NCBI GenBank assembly: GCA_937949615.1
Contig: CALEDQ010000008.1
Location: 248,001-312,000 of the forward strand
DNA: 64,000 nucleotides
DNA from: an uncultured bacterium
Lineage (GTDB): Bacteria; Muiribacteriota; Ozemobacteria; Ozemobacterales; Ozemobacteraceae
Direction of reading: 5' to 3'
In this document: positions 52,029 to 61,911 of the stretch, in pieces
How the letters are laid out: every line of letters starts with the position of its first letter
Position numbering within the stretch: position 1 is the stretch's first letter
Program-made: the position numbers and the translations under genes
Notes under the pieces: model-generated
What the model was told of the DNA's origin: nothing
The model's input: the letters and a program-made list of their open reading frames with translations, nothing else
The model's database searches: none

Positions 52029-54839
52029 ATGCAGAGTCAGCAGACAACCAGCAGCCTGACCGAAAAACTCACGCTGTTTTTCATGATCGCTGCCATATTT
52101 GCGACAGTTTTATGGGGTCTCGAATCATGGTTCGAAACCCGCATTAATTCATACCAAAACGACCTGCAGACCCGGCGCCGGCAACTGACAGAAAGTATTG
52201 CCGCTGTCACCGAACCAGAACTTTTCATCACCCGCAGTATCCTGCCGGTGCTGCGCCAGGTAAGCGAAAATCCGCAAATCGACCTCGATAAGCTGCGGTC
52301 ACAACACCTGCAGAAAAACCACCTCGACATGACCATGTATCAGTTCGATGCCCGAGGCGAACTGACCAGAACCGCTCCGACCCGTGCTCCCAATCTGTGG
52401 TTGATGCGCAACCTGTTCACCAGCCTGCGCGAAACCGATATCCGCAAGGTTTCGCAGGCCCGCAAAGGCCTCGACAAAAAACTCGAATTCGCTTTCGGCT
52501 TCGGCAAAGATCTCAACTCGATTCGCGAAAACCCCGAAACCATAATCAACACGGCCTCTGGCGACAAAGAGGGCATGCTCGCCTGGACCAGTCGCCCGAA
52601 CGGTGGCCTGATCATCACCTGCCAGGAAGCCCCCAAAGCCCGCGACATCTTTCGCTTGCGGCCAGAGATTCCTTCATCAGACTCGACCCTTGTCAAAACC
52701 GGCATCCTGGCAACCGTCAACAATGGTCTCACATTGGCCGGACAGGCACACGCCTTTCTGGCTCGGGCCGGCCTCGATACCGGACAATATGCCGGCCAGC
52801 AATGGTTTTTTGTCAGCACTCGCAGCGCCCGCAAGGTTTTTGCCGCCTTCCGGACACTGCCATGCCCGTTCACCCGCGCTCTACACCTGATCAGACTGGT
52901 AATCGCCGCAGCCGCCCTCGCGATCATGCTCTTTTTTGCCATTGCCGGCACCAGCATGGCTGTCAGCCTGAAAAAACTGGTTATCACCATGTTTTTCGCC
53001 TCGTCGTTGATACCGCTCAGTGGTATTGCCTCAACGACCCTCGACAACCTCGATGTTTTCACACAGATTCACAACAACAAAACCAGAGCCGCCAAAGAAG
53101 AGACTCTGAGCAACATGGTACAAAACTTCAACAAACACCTGGCCTCAAGTTCTGCAACCCTGGTTCGCCTCACCGAAAACCCGGGCAACGGCGGCAAAGA
53201 CCCGTCGACTCTGCAGATGAACCGTGCAATCACCGCCATTTTTCCAGAAGCGCGCGTCACCCTGCGCAACTCCGCCGGCGATCTGATCTTTTCCAACAGC
53301 CCCGATTTTTCATCAGGCCGCGAAACGGTTTTCAAATCACTGTCACGCCGCCTGGTCGAACGCTACATCCCCGAAAGACTCGATGAACACAAATACAACG
53401 GCAACCCGTTTTCCGATTCCATGGTTCGCAAAGATGACATGGGTTTCGGTACCCTGCTGAACTACCCGAATCGACTGCAGTTCGTCAGAACCGGCAATTC
53501 CGAAATGCTGCTGTTTTACCGGCTGCTGCCGGCTGCAAAAGGCCCCGCCGCCATTGCCCAGATCGAATTGTCGACCAGCGCCACCGTAAAACGCTACCTC
53601 AAAATCGTCGGCCGCCAGCCGATCACCGTCGACAACAATGCCATGACGATCTCAGCCTTCTACCCCAAAGGCTTCCGCTGGTCACTGCCCCCATCTGCCC
53701 AGCACCAGAAAAGAATCCTGCAGATTGCCGAAGCCGCCCATGTAACCGGCAAAGCTCAGTTCAGAAGATTGACCGGCGATGTCGACGGCTTTGCCTTATG
53801 TATCCCCGCTTCCGAACTGGCGGGAAACTGCCTCGTAGCCTTCAGTTCAGCCCAGCCACTCGACGAAGCACTTGCCCGCATGAAAATCCGTATTCTGACA
53901 GGCACCGTCATTGCCCTGATTCTCCTGATCTCTGTGGCAACCTGGATTTCCCGGCAGCTGATCAGCCCGCTCAGCGACCTGGAATCCGGTATCAAAGCTC
54001 TGGCTGCCCGCAATTTCGAAACCCGTCTCAGTGTCCCCCCCGGCAAAGATGAGCTCTCGCAACTGTTTCACGCCTTTAACGACATGATGGCCGAAAGCTA
54101 CGACATGCAGATCGCTCACAGCGTCCAGGAAGGCCTGGTGCCCAGCGAATTCCCGGAAATCGCTGACTACAGCATTTTTGGCATGCTGCAGTCAGCATCC
54201 GATCTCGGCGGCGACTGCCTCGACTGCTTTCTTCTTCCCAATGGCCATCTGCTGTTCCTCGTCGGCGATCTGACCGGTCATGGTGTCGGATCGGCCCTGA
54301 TGATGGCTTTTGCCCGCGCCGTCACCTTTCACTGGAGCCAGAAAGGCAACCTCACCCCCGCCAGCCTCGTCGATCAGATCGACAACATGCTGCGCGAAAA
54401 CCGCACCGAACGTATGTTCATGGGCATCATCTGCGGCGTGCTCAACCCCGAAAGCCACGAAATCGAACTGGTAACCAAAGGGCACATCTACCCGTTAAAA
54501 GTTTCGGCTGACGGCAAATGCGCCTGGAAAGGCCAGCCGGCCTACCCACTCGGCATTGCCCGCCAGACTGCAGCCACCTCGTTCAGATTCACCATGAATC
54601 CTGGCGATGGACTGCTGTGCATGACCGATGGCTTTCTCGAAGCCTACAACCGCCAGCTGCGCACCATAGGTTTCGATGGCATCGAAGAATGGGCGGCCGC
54701 AACCGCCGGCAACGATGCCCGAGGCTGGGTGCAGGCCCTTGAAACCAGATTTAAAACCTGGTGTGATAACCGGCAGTCCGACGACATTTCGATCTTTGCC
54801 CTGAAACGCCAGGCGGAGGCAGATAAGCATGTCAGCTGA
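52029..54839 (+). CDS. Membrane SpoIIE/PP2C-type phosphatase with two extracytoplasmic sensor regions
   Basis: This gene encodes 936 residues. Helix 1 is near 16-36, then an extracytoplasmic domain to about 285, two helices (about 287-340), a second extracytoplasmic domain to about 615, helix 4 (621-640) and HAMP (about 640-690). The PP2C-type phosphatase follows (about 700-930), with GGDCLDCF near 727, VGDLTGHGVGSAL, GLLCMTDGFLEAYN and SDDISIFAL. The usual AGH motif reads TKGHIYP. SpoIIE-type enzymes dephosphorylate serine in an anti-anti-sigma (STAS) protein; no such partner is nearby. The next gene overlaps by 11 bases and is a paralogue. Confidence 0.9.
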   Translation: MQSQQTTSSLTEKLTLFFMIAAIFATVLWGLESWFETRINSYQNDLQTRRRQLTESIAAVTEPELFITRSILPVLRQVSENPQIDLDKLRSQHLQKNHLDMTMYQFDARGELTRTAPTRAPNLWLMRNLFTSLRETDIRKVSQARKGLDKKLEFAFGFGKDLNSIRENPETIINTASGDKEGMLAWTSRPNGGLIITCQEAPKARDIFRLRPEIPSSDSTLVKTGILATVNNGLTLAGQAHAFLARAGLDTGQYAGQQWFFVSTRSARKVFAAFRTLPCPFTRALHLIRLVIAAAALAIMLFFAIAGTSMAVSLKKLVITMFFASSLIPLSGIASTTLDNLDVFTQIHNNKTRAAKEETLSNMVQNFNKHLASSSATLVRLTENPGNGGKDPSTLQMNRAITAIFPEARVTLRNSAGDLIFSNSPDFSSGRETVFKSLSRRLVERYIPERLDEHKYNGNPFSDSMVRKDDMGFGTLLNYPNRLQFVRTGNSEMLLFYRLLPAAKGPAAIAQIELSTSATVKRYLKIVGRQPITVDNNAMTISAFYPKGFRWSLPPSAQHQKRILQIAEAAHVTGKAQFRRLTGDVDGFALCIPASELAGNCLVAFSSAQPLDEALARMKIRILTGTVIALILLISVATWISRQLISPLSDLESGIKALAARNFETRLSVPPGKDELSQLFHAFNDMMAESYDMQIAHSVQEGLVPSEFPEIADYSIFGMLQSASDLGGDCLDCFLLPNGHLLFLVGDLTGHGVGSALMMAFARAVTFHWSQKGNLTPASLVDQIDNMLRENRTERMFMGIICGVLNPESHEIELVTKGHIYPLKVSADGKCAWKGQPAYPLGIARQTAATSFRFTMNPGDGLLCMTDGFLEAYNRQLRTIGFDGIEEWAAATAGNDARGWVQALETRFKTWCDNRQSDDISIFALKRQAEADKHVS

Positions 54840-57699
54840 TAAACGACGCCTTTCTGCATCTTTTGGCCGGCTCGGCCTCATCTTTGCCGGTATTCTTCTG
54901 CTGTTCGTCTCATTGACCGCATCGCAGACCGCCGAAAAGCTGCAGCGCGAACATGAAAGACAGTTGCTGAAAACCCTCGAATACAGCCTTGATCCGTTGA
55001 TTGCCGCCACCTCTGATGAATCGTACATTTTCAACCGGATTACTTCTCTCGTAGAAGCCGCAAGAAGCGGCGGCATCGATGGCTCCGGACTTGCTGAAGC
55101 CGTCAAAACAGCCTCCGATACTTTCAGCGTGTCTGTAAAAGCCTTTTTTTACAGAAACATGCAGCTGCAAAGATCTTTCAACGCCTCATCGACTGAACTG
55201 CCGTTGTTTGAAAGTCTTATGGCTGACCTTAACCAGACCGAAACAGCCTTTGAAGAAGCACAGCGGCGTGTACATCAGTCACTGCTCGACAATTTCGGTT
55301 CCGGTCATCGGTTAGAATTGATGAGCGCCTCCCGGGGTACACAGAAACGTTATAAATTCCGCGAGGCAGATCAGTTCTACTATTGGAACAGCTGGCCAGA
55401 CGGGCTCGGAGTTTTTATAATCGTCACCGGCTTTCCCGATTTTCTTGAGCGATTCGCAAAAATCGAAACCGACCGCAGAATCTTCGGCGCCGGCACCCCT
55501 TCAGACGGCCGCTATTCTCCACCGGCCGGCGTTACTGCAGACCAGACCGCGGCCGCCCATATCAAAGCCAAACTCAATGGCCAGAATCATACCGAAGCCT
55601 TCGACCGCATCTGGCTGTTCCAGGAAGACGAAACCGGCAGCTTCTGGTGCCGCGTCATGTCATTGTCTGAGGCAGCACACAGCCGCCCGGTATGGGCCGA
55701 CTGGCTTTTACTGTTGTCAGAAGCCCTGCTGCTCGTTTCTGTCGTTTTCTATCTGACCGCCATTGCCGGTCTCAAACCCGGTGCCTCGGTTGCTGCATGG
55801 CTTGATTCGCTGTCGATTCGTTACCGTCTCATGGGTCTCTTCTCCATGGCCTCGGTTTTTCCCGTGCTGCTGTCAGTTCTGATCGGTGCAACTTCGCTCG
55901 CCGACCGGCGCGAGGTCATAGAAAACAGCGTGATTGCCGAATCAATCTCTGCCATAGAACCGCTAGAAAAGATGTACAACATCCGCATCGCTCAATCAGA
56001 GGCTCTCGGGCGTGACATCCGCCAGGCACTCCTCACAGAGCCACCCTCCGAAGAAATGTTCCAACGCTACCTTAAAAAGCATTCGCTGCCCAGATTTCTT
56101 GCCCGTCTTGAGGTCAGAGACGGTGACGGCCAGACAATCTTTTCGACCGATGACCGCCAGGTGCATGGCGTTGCCGAAGCCATGGATATTCTCAGCCGCA
56201 TGACAATCAAACTGCACTCGCCTCACAGGATGAGCCCGGCTGCCGCCACCAGGGTTTCGCCCGCCGAAATCGTCAGCGAATCGGTCATGTCGACAGACGA
56301 AATCGGTATGGCGACCATCATGCGCCTGCGCGGCCGCCAGTGGCACTTCCACATGGGCACCTTTCCCACCACCTGGTTCTGGGATGTTTACCCTGAGATA
56401 GCCAGCGGGCCGGGCTTCATGTGCCAGACCAATCAGCTCCTCGAAATCTACCTCAAACAGGTCGAAGAAACCCTTGGCCAGGCCCGTGTCAGCAGCGACA
56501 CCCTACAGCTGGCAACCGAATTGAACTACCATTTCAGCAGCTTTAGAATCTTTCCGAACTACAGCTTTCTTCCCGAAAATAAACTGCTGAAGGCCGCCAT
56601 AACCAGTTTTCGCACCAACCGGGTGCTGTTTCGTGAAATTGAAGCCGCCGGGCAGAAATGGTGGCTGACCTGCAAACCCGAAAAAAATATCAACTCGCAC
56701 GTTTTTATGCACCTGATCTCGCAACCGGCACGACTGCAGGCTCTGGAACCTTTCAAATGGCGCCTGCTGGCCGGCGGTATTTTTGCCCTGATCATCTCTC
56801 TGCTTGGCGCCATGCTGATTACCAGGCTGATAATTCTGCCGGTCGGTGACTTGAATTCTGGTATAACCGCGATCAGAGAGCGCCGCCAGGATTTTCGCAT
56901 TCCTTTCCGCCGCGATGACGAATTTGGTGCGCTGGCAAACGCTTTCAACAAGGTTATCGGCGAGCTTAAAGAGCTTGAATACGGCCGCATCGTCCAGGAA
57001 AGCCTGCTTCCACGTGCTGCAATCGTTCCAGAAGGCTATGACATCGCATTCTTCAACACTTCGGCAACCGACCTGGCCGGTGACTACCACGACTGCGTCA
57101 GACTCAACGACGGCCGCCTGGCAATGGTTCTCGGCGACGTCACCGGCCACGGCATATCAGCAGCACTGGCGATGGCGATGGCCAAAGCCACGGTGAATTA
57201 CGCCGCCGCTGACGGCAAATTGTTCCCGGTCGGAGTTATGGATATGCTGAACGCCCTGTTTAACCGTGAGCTCAAACCGCGGCACAAATTCATGACTCTG
57301 GTTACCATCGTTCTCGACCCTGCCAGCGGCAAAATCGAGGTCGATAACGCCGGCCAGTCATACCCGAGGTTTTACAAAGCCGCCGAAGACTGCTCAGAAG
57401 AAATCGAGCTGCCAACCATGCCGCTCGGCGCCATGAAAAAACGCCGCAGTAAAATCGAAACCCGTGTAATGCGATCCGGTGATGCCATGATACTGTATTC
57501 TGACGGCATCATCGAATGCAGCGACGCCACCGGCGACATGTACGGCTACAATCGCTTCAGCGACAGTTTCGAACGACTGATGCGTGCGAAAACCCCGGCA
57601 GACAAAGCTCTGCGCGAAATGATGTGTGAGCTCGACACTTTCAGAGTCCCCGGCCCATACCCCGACGACGTCACTCTGGTAATCATTCGAAAACTCTGA
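54829..57699 (+). CDS. Paralogous membrane SpoIIE/PP2C-type phosphatase
   Basis: This gene encodes 956 residues, with the same layout as the previous gene: helix 1 (about 13-30), extracytoplasmic domain, two helices (about 291-352), second extracytoplasmic domain, helix (about 645-668), HAMP and PP2C (about 720-950). Motifs include DLAGDYHDC near 750, GDVTGHGISAAL, MILYSDGIIE and PDDVTLVII. The AGH position reads DNAGQSYP, so Gln replaces His. GGAGG lies ten bases before the ATG, inside the preceding gene. Translation is coupled to that gene (overlap 11 bases). Different ligands with the same output are plausible. Confidence 0.9.
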   Translation: MSADKRRLSASFGRLGLIFAGILLLFVSLTASQTAEKLQREHERQLLKTLEYSLDPLIAATSDESYIFNRITSLVEAARSGGIDGSGLAEAVKTASDTFSVSVKAFFYRNMQLQRSFNASSTELPLFESLMADLNQTETAFEEAQRRVHQSLLDNFGSGHRLELMSASRGTQKRYKFREADQFYYWNSWPDGLGVFIIVTGFPDFLERFAKIETDRRIFGAGTPSDGRYSPPAGVTADQTAAAHIKAKLNGQNHTEAFDRIWLFQEDETGSFWCRVMSLSEAAHSRPVWADWLLLLSEALLLVSVVFYLTAIAGLKPGASVAAWLDSLSIRYRLMGLFSMASVFPVLLSVLIGATSLADRREVIENSVIAESISAIEPLEKMYNIRIAQSEALGRDIRQALLTEPPSEEMFQRYLKKHSLPRFLARLEVRDGDGQTIFSTDDRQVHGVAEAMDILSRMTIKLHSPHRMSPAAATRVSPAEIVSESVMSTDEIGMATIMRLRGRQWHFHMGTFPTTWFWDVYPEIASGPGFMCQTNQLLEIYLKQVEETLGQARVSSDTLQLATELNYHFSSFRIFPNYSFLPENKLLKAAITSFRTNRVLFREIEAAGQKWWLTCKPEKNINSHVFMHLISQPARLQALEPFKWRLLAGGIFALIISLLGAMLITRLIILPVGDLNSGITAIRERRQDFRIPFRRDDEFGALANAFNKVIGELKELEYGRIVQESLLPRAAIVPEGYDIAFFNTSATDLAGDYHDCVRLNDGRLAMVLGDVTGHGISAALAMAMAKATVNYAAADGKLFPVGVMDMLNALFNRELKPRHKFMTLVTIVLDPASGKIEVDNAGQSYPRFYKAAEDCSEEIELPTMPLGAMKKRRSKIETRVMRSGDAMILYSDGIIECSDATGDMYGYNRFSDSFERLMRAKTPADKALREMMCELDTFRVPGPYPDDVTLVIIRKL

Positions 57700-57960
57700 C
57701 CCTCTTTAATTTGAATCAGTAGTTTTCTCGTCATTCGCGTGTAGACGAAAATCTTGTCTGCCCTGACGTTTAATGGCGCCTGCCTGTTACCCCACATTAT
57801 GTGGCAAGGACCATCCAGCATGCAGGTAATCTGCCATGGCCGGCATCTTGTCAAACTTCACCAGGCCGCTGAAAACTTTATCATCAAGAATCAGGCATAA
57901 GAAAAGGGCCCGGAAAACCGGGCCCCAATTTTCAACTTAACGCTTAGAGATTTACGGAAA
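57700..57960. other. Intergenic region with minus-strand terminator
   Basis: 261 bases between convergent genes. I find no gene. A GC-rich hairpin at 57906-57925 is the only clear element. Confidence 0.5.
57902..57925 (-). terminator. Terminator of the repeat-rich secreted protein gene
   Basis: GGGCCCGG (57906-57913) and CCGGGCCC (57918-57925) flank an A4 loop. On the minus strand the stem is followed by TTTTC, as expected for intrinsic termination. Confidence 0.75.
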
Positions 57961-59940
57961 TTACTTCTTGGTGCGGAGAGAATCGTATTCCTTTTTGGCT
58001 GCGTTCATCGCTTCGGCAACCTTGAGAGCGTCATCCTGGCGACCCTGGCGCAGCATTTCGTTATAGAGTTTGTAAAGTTCCTGATACTTGCTGTAGGCAA
58101 GCGCAACTTCTGATTCATAATCACCAACGACTTCGCCACTGATGGTAACAGTATCGTTCTGGCTGGCAGTCGGGGCGGGAGTAGATTCGTCGCCACCGAT
58201 GGTAATCACACCACCGCCAACCGGTACGCCAGCGCCGGTGGGCATTGCGATTTCGGGCATATTGGCCGGGCCATCTTTGCGGAACATACCGGCGATTTTC
58301 TGAGCGGCCCAGTTACCGAGGTAACCACCGACCATACCACCGACAATTGTGCCCACGGGGCCGAGGAACGAACCAAGAGCGGCACCGGCGGTAGAACCAA
58401 TAGCCTGACCGGTTACGCCAACCCAGTCAATTCTCTTGAAAGCTTCGCGGATCGAGAATTTGCCATTCTTCAGGTCGCCGGCGACATAAGCACCGACTGA
58501 AGAACCGACGATTGAACCGAACGAAGGAGCAAGGGCGCTGAGAACACCACCGACAACCGGTACTGCGCTCAGGAACGGAACAAAGAATGAACCTGCAGCT
58601 GCACCGAGAACGGCACCACCGACGCCACCGGCGAATTCGGCGCTGCATACGGTCTTGAGAGCTTTCTTCATGCTGGGCTTTTCACCGCGCATGATCTGGG
58701 TAGCCAGGTCAACACCAACGGTGATACCAGCGGTGATAAGAATGTTCTTGGCACTGAAGCCTGACTTGAGGCTGTCTTTAACATTCTGAATACCCTGGTT
58801 GGTCATACCCTTACCGGTTTCGTAACCGGCTCTGAATTTGTCACCGACAGTCGCCTTGTTGCCAGAAGCCTGAGCGGCGTCATCAGCAACCGAACCGGCA
58901 CCGGCAGCACCGGCCTGAGCAACGTCATCAGCTGTTGAACCAGCGGCAGCCACATCGTCAGCGGTTGAGCCGGCGGCGGCAACATCGTCAGCGGTAGAAC
59001 CGGCAGCTGCAACGTCGTCAGCAGTTGAACCGGCGGCCTGAGAACTCTGTGAGCTCTGAGAAGAAGAACCTGACTGAGCAACGTCATCAGCAACTGAACC
59101 ACCGGCGGGCGGGTCCATCAGACCGCGCTTGATAGCTTCTTCGTGTGAAATGAAGCGGCCGGTCTGCGGATCTCTGGGGTGTCTTGCGGCATCCCAGGTT
59201 GTTTTGGTGGTTGAAGTTTCAGAAGTGGTGGTAGTGGTAGTCTTGCTGGTTGAAACATTTGAAGACTGACCGGCGGCGGCCACGTCATCAGCAACGGTGC
59301 CGGCACTTACGGCATTACCCTGTGAAGACGAAACCGGAGCATTCGTATTGCCGCTGGTAGAAGTAGAACCAGCCTGAGCAACGTCATCTGCTACCGAACC
59401 GGCTGATACGTTTGAACTGCTCTGAGAGTTAGAAACGGTTGAACCTGAGCTCTGAGTCGAGCCGGCAGCCACGTCGTCCGCCAAAGAACCGGCGGCAGCA
59501 ACGTCATCTGCAGTTGAGCCGGCAGCCGCATTGGTGCTGCTCTGAGAATTTGAACTGGTTGAGCCTGAGCTCTGATTTGAACTGCCAGAAGGCTTGCTGG
59601 TTGAGGAATTGCTGGTCGAAGGCTTGGAAGAACCAGCCTGAGCGACATCATCAGCTACCGAACCGGCACTTCCGGCAACGCCGGCATCACCAAAAATAAG
59701 CTTGGTGTACTGGCTCATTTCGAGGGCAACTGGTTTGCCATCGACAAAACGAACATTGTAATGGGTAATCTGGGTGCCTGAGCGCACCGATACCCACTGG
59801 CCCGGGGTGACGTTCAACGTCTGGTTCCCGACTCTGACCGGTATGGTTTCAACCGCCGCCATCAGAGGTGCCTGAAACAGGCTGGCCAGAAAGAAGAGAC
59901 ACATCAGACTACTGAGAACTCTAAGCGTTTTCTTTCTCAT
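57961..59940 (-). CDS. Secreted protein with ADDVA repeats and Gly-zipper domain
   Basis: I choose ATG 59940 (659 residues) because GGAG precedes it and the signal peptide starts there (cleavage near PLMAA). After a small N-terminal domain (about 28-85) comes a Ser/Thr/Gly-rich region (about 90-360) with 11 copies of an AGSxADDVAxAGS-type motif, four of them in exact 30-bp tandem. One non-repeat segment reads RDPQTGRFISHEEAIKRG. A Gly/Ala-rich hydrophobic region follows (about 395-545), with Gly-zipper-like helices resembling membrane-inserting or colicin-type segments. The C-terminus is charged and helical. The family is not recognised. It may be surface-exposed or inserted in an outer membrane. 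Confidence 0.75.
   Translation of the reverse strand: MRKKTLRVLSSLMCLFFLASLFQAPLMAAVETIPVRVGNQTLNVTPGQWVSVRSGTQITHYNVRFVDGKPVALEMSQYTKLIFGDAGVAGSAGSVADDVAQAGSSKPSTSNSSTSKPSGSSNQSSGSTSSNSQSSTNAAAGSTADDVAAAGSLADDVAAGSTQSSGSTVSNSQSSSNVSAGSVADDVAQAGSTSTSGNTNAPVSSSQGNAVSAGTVADDVAAAGQSSNVSTSKTTTTTTSETSTTKTTWDAARHPRDPQTGRFISHEEAIKRGLMDPPAGGSVADDVAQSGSSSQSSQSSQAAGSTADDVAAAGSTADDVAAAGSTADDVAAAGSTADDVAQAGAAGAGSVADDAAQASGNKATVGDKFRAGYETGKGMTNQGIQNVKDSLKSGFSAKNILITAGITVGVDLATQIMRGEKPSMKKALKTVCSAEFAGGVGGAVLGAAAGSFFVPFLSAVPVVGGVLSALAPSFGSIVGSSVGAYVAGDLKNGKFSIREAFKRIDWVGVTGQAIGSTAGAALGSFLGPVGTIVGGMVGGYLGNWAAQKIAGMFRKDGPANMPEIAMPTGAGVPVGGGVITIGGDESTPAPTASQNDTVTISGEVVGDYESEVALAYSKYQELYKLYNEMLRQGRQDDALKVAEAMNAAKKEYDSLRTKK
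58921..59040. repeat. Tandem 30-bp repeat, four units
   Basis: Four units at 58921-58950, 58951-58980, 58981-59010 and 59011-59040 each encode a GSTADDVA(A/Q)A decapeptide on the minus strand. The units differ by a few bases each, so they are not freshly duplicated, but copy number could vary between strains. Confidence 0.8.
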
Positions 59941-60064
59941 ATTCTTTCTCCTTCTGGAAACATCGGACACAAAATCTGTTTAACCGACAAACCCACCGGG
60001 GTACCGGCGAGCTTTCATTTAATTCTACTGATAGTTTTGCTTTCCGCAATACTTTTAGAGAAGA

Positions 60065-60091
60065 ATTTTATGATTTCATGAAGTTTGTCAA
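60065..60091 (-). promoter_or_regulatory. Possible promoter of the ADDVA-repeat protein gene
   Basis: On the minus strand TTGACA (60086-60091) and TAAAAT (60065-60070) are separated by 15 bases, shorter than ideal. The implied leader is about 120 bases. Confidence 0.4.
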
Positions 60092-60227
60092 AGGTATTTT
60101 CTAAAAGATTACATAAAACAAAGCTATATTCTGTTTAATTATAATGACCTTCGCCAAACCCACAAGGGTACAAAGCAAAATTCGGCATGCCGTCGACCTT
60201 GGGAGAGATACCGGGGCCTGGCTCGAA

Positions 60228-61730
60228 TCAAGCTTGTTTTTGCGGCTTCTTGACTTTGAATTCAAACGATATCATTGTGACATCGTCATCAGGCATCAGG
60301 CCACCAGCAAAGCTTTCTATGCTTTCATGAATTTCAGAATTCAGCTGATTGAAGTTCTTGTCTTTGCAACTGCCGATTGCCTCTAACAGCCTTTGCAAAC
60401 CGTATCTTTCGCCGGACCTGTTAGCCCTCTCGGTTATGCCGTCGGTAATAAGAAAACATCTGTCACCATCCTGAATATTAAAGCGCTCTTCAGCAAGTTT
60501 GAGCATATCAGTTGAAAACATGCCAAGTGGAATGCCTGCTTCTTTACCAACAATCAGTTCACCGGTCTTTTTAAGAACAATCACTGGCGGATGCCCCGCA
60601 TTGACGACTCGCATCAGGCCATCCTCAGAGATATTAACAAGAATGCCTGACAAATAACGATCTTCTGGCAGCAACTCGTCAAAAACGTCATTCAGATGTT
60701 CGAGTTGCCTGGCAAGCGAAGGCTCATGAACTATTTGATCAAGACTCATCTTTGCCATTATGGTTGTAAAAGCTGCCGCAATGCCATGCCCGGACCCGTC
60801 GCCTATGAAAATTTCGTAATTACCGTTCAGCAGAGACTGCGACATTTTAACAAGATCACCGGAAACATACGAAAGGGGGTTGTAAACGACGTGAAGCTCA
60901 AGAAATGTGGGCGGCGAATGACTTAAAAACAAGTGTTTCTGAAGTTTTTCTGCAACGACCAGATCGGTTTGCATATCTCTGTTCTGCTCTGAAAGCCTTG
61001 AATTTGCTTTTTCCAGAGCGAGGGAGGCTTGCATAAGCTTACCTTCCGACTCTTTAAGGCTCTTGTTGAAAATAAACAGACCTGCAAGACCCGCCAATAT
61101 GGCACAAGCGTGCGTAAACCACAAACCGGTATTTCTGTTCCAGTAGTCCTGAATGGGCAATTTTATCTTTGTAGCCCCGATGATCTCACCCTCTTTGAAA
61201 CCAGATGAAATATGACACCTGACGCATTCAGCTTCTCCAAAAGATGCTAAAAGATAAACAAATTCTTTTTTGCCCTTTCCATCGATGATATAGGAAGAAT
61301 ATTCATCGCCTTTATTTTTCAAGCTCTCGACAGCAGAGATCTCCCAGTCTGTGGCAAGATTGGCTTTATTGAGAGGTCTCAGGCTGATACAGCGGAATTG
61401 CGAACCGGTTTCAGCCCTGGCCAGCTCAGACATCTGCGAAATCATCACAGACGAATTCACCTTAGTGAGAATGACCCCTGCCGGTGTCGTCAAATCTCGG
61501 TCAGCCAGCTTGATATATTCACTTGGCTTGAAGGTATCAGTTACGGGAGCATAAACCATTTTATGCAGACGATTCCATTTGCGCATAAGAGACAACTGCC
61601 TTGCCAGCTCTCTCGCAGAAGACCTGGCAAGTATGAAATCGTGCTCTTCGCTGACTGAAAGATTGTGGTGCAATGAAAAAAAGCAGGCTGCAACCCAGAA
61701 TATCCCGGCGATGATTATACCTTTGTACAT
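60228..61730 (-). CDS. Heme-motif (DUF3365/Tll0287-like) membrane SpoIIE phosphatase
   Basis: I choose ATG 61730 (500 residues) with AGGGA just upstream. An N-terminal helix (about 2-20) is followed by a DUF3365-like extracytoplasmic domain with a c-type heme motif CVRCH (Cys169 to His173). A second helix lies near 200-220, a coiled coil near 225-265 and the PP2C domain at about 280-490, with SGDLVKM, GDGSGHGIAAAF, VNAGHPP, ITDGITERA and DDDVTMIS. It may sense redox state or a gas through heme, which would need cytochrome c maturation genes not seen here. It is likely to act on a STAS-type regulator. Confidence 0.88.
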   Translation of the reverse strand: MYKGIIIAGIFWVAACFFSLHHNLSVSEEHDFILARSSARELARQLSLMRKWNRLHKMVYAPVTDTFKPSEYIKLADRDLTTPAGVILTKVNSSVMISQMSELARAETGSQFRCISLRPLNKANLATDWEISAVESLKNKGDEYSSYIIDGKGKKEFVYLLASFGEAECVRCHISSGFKEGEIIGATKIKLPIQDYWNRNTGLWFTHACAILAGLAGLFIFNKSLKESEGKLMQASLALEKANSRLSEQNRDMQTDLVVAEKLQKHLFLSHSPPTFLELHVVYNPLSYVSGDLVKMSQSLLNGNYEIFIGDGSGHGIAAAFTTIMAKMSLDQIVHEPSLARQLEHLNDVFDELLPEDRYLSGILVNISEDGLMRVVNAGHPPVIVLKKTGELIVGKEAGIPLGMFSTDMLKLAEERFNIQDGDRCFLITDGITERANRSGERYGLQRLLEAIGSCKDKNFNQLNSEIHESIESFAGGLMPDDDVTMISFEFKVKKPQKQA

Positions 61731-61911
61731 AATCCCTGCCCGCACCAAAAATTAGCAACCTGTCACATAATCCCCATGCTGTGTCATTCAAAGCGAGCAC
61801 TTTTGATGATAGCCAAAACAAGTAAGCACCGCAACAAAATAATTTTGACTCAGCAGTTTCCTGGCAAAATCATAGCTCTGCCAGACAAAAATTACGGAAC
61901 GGATATGGCTA

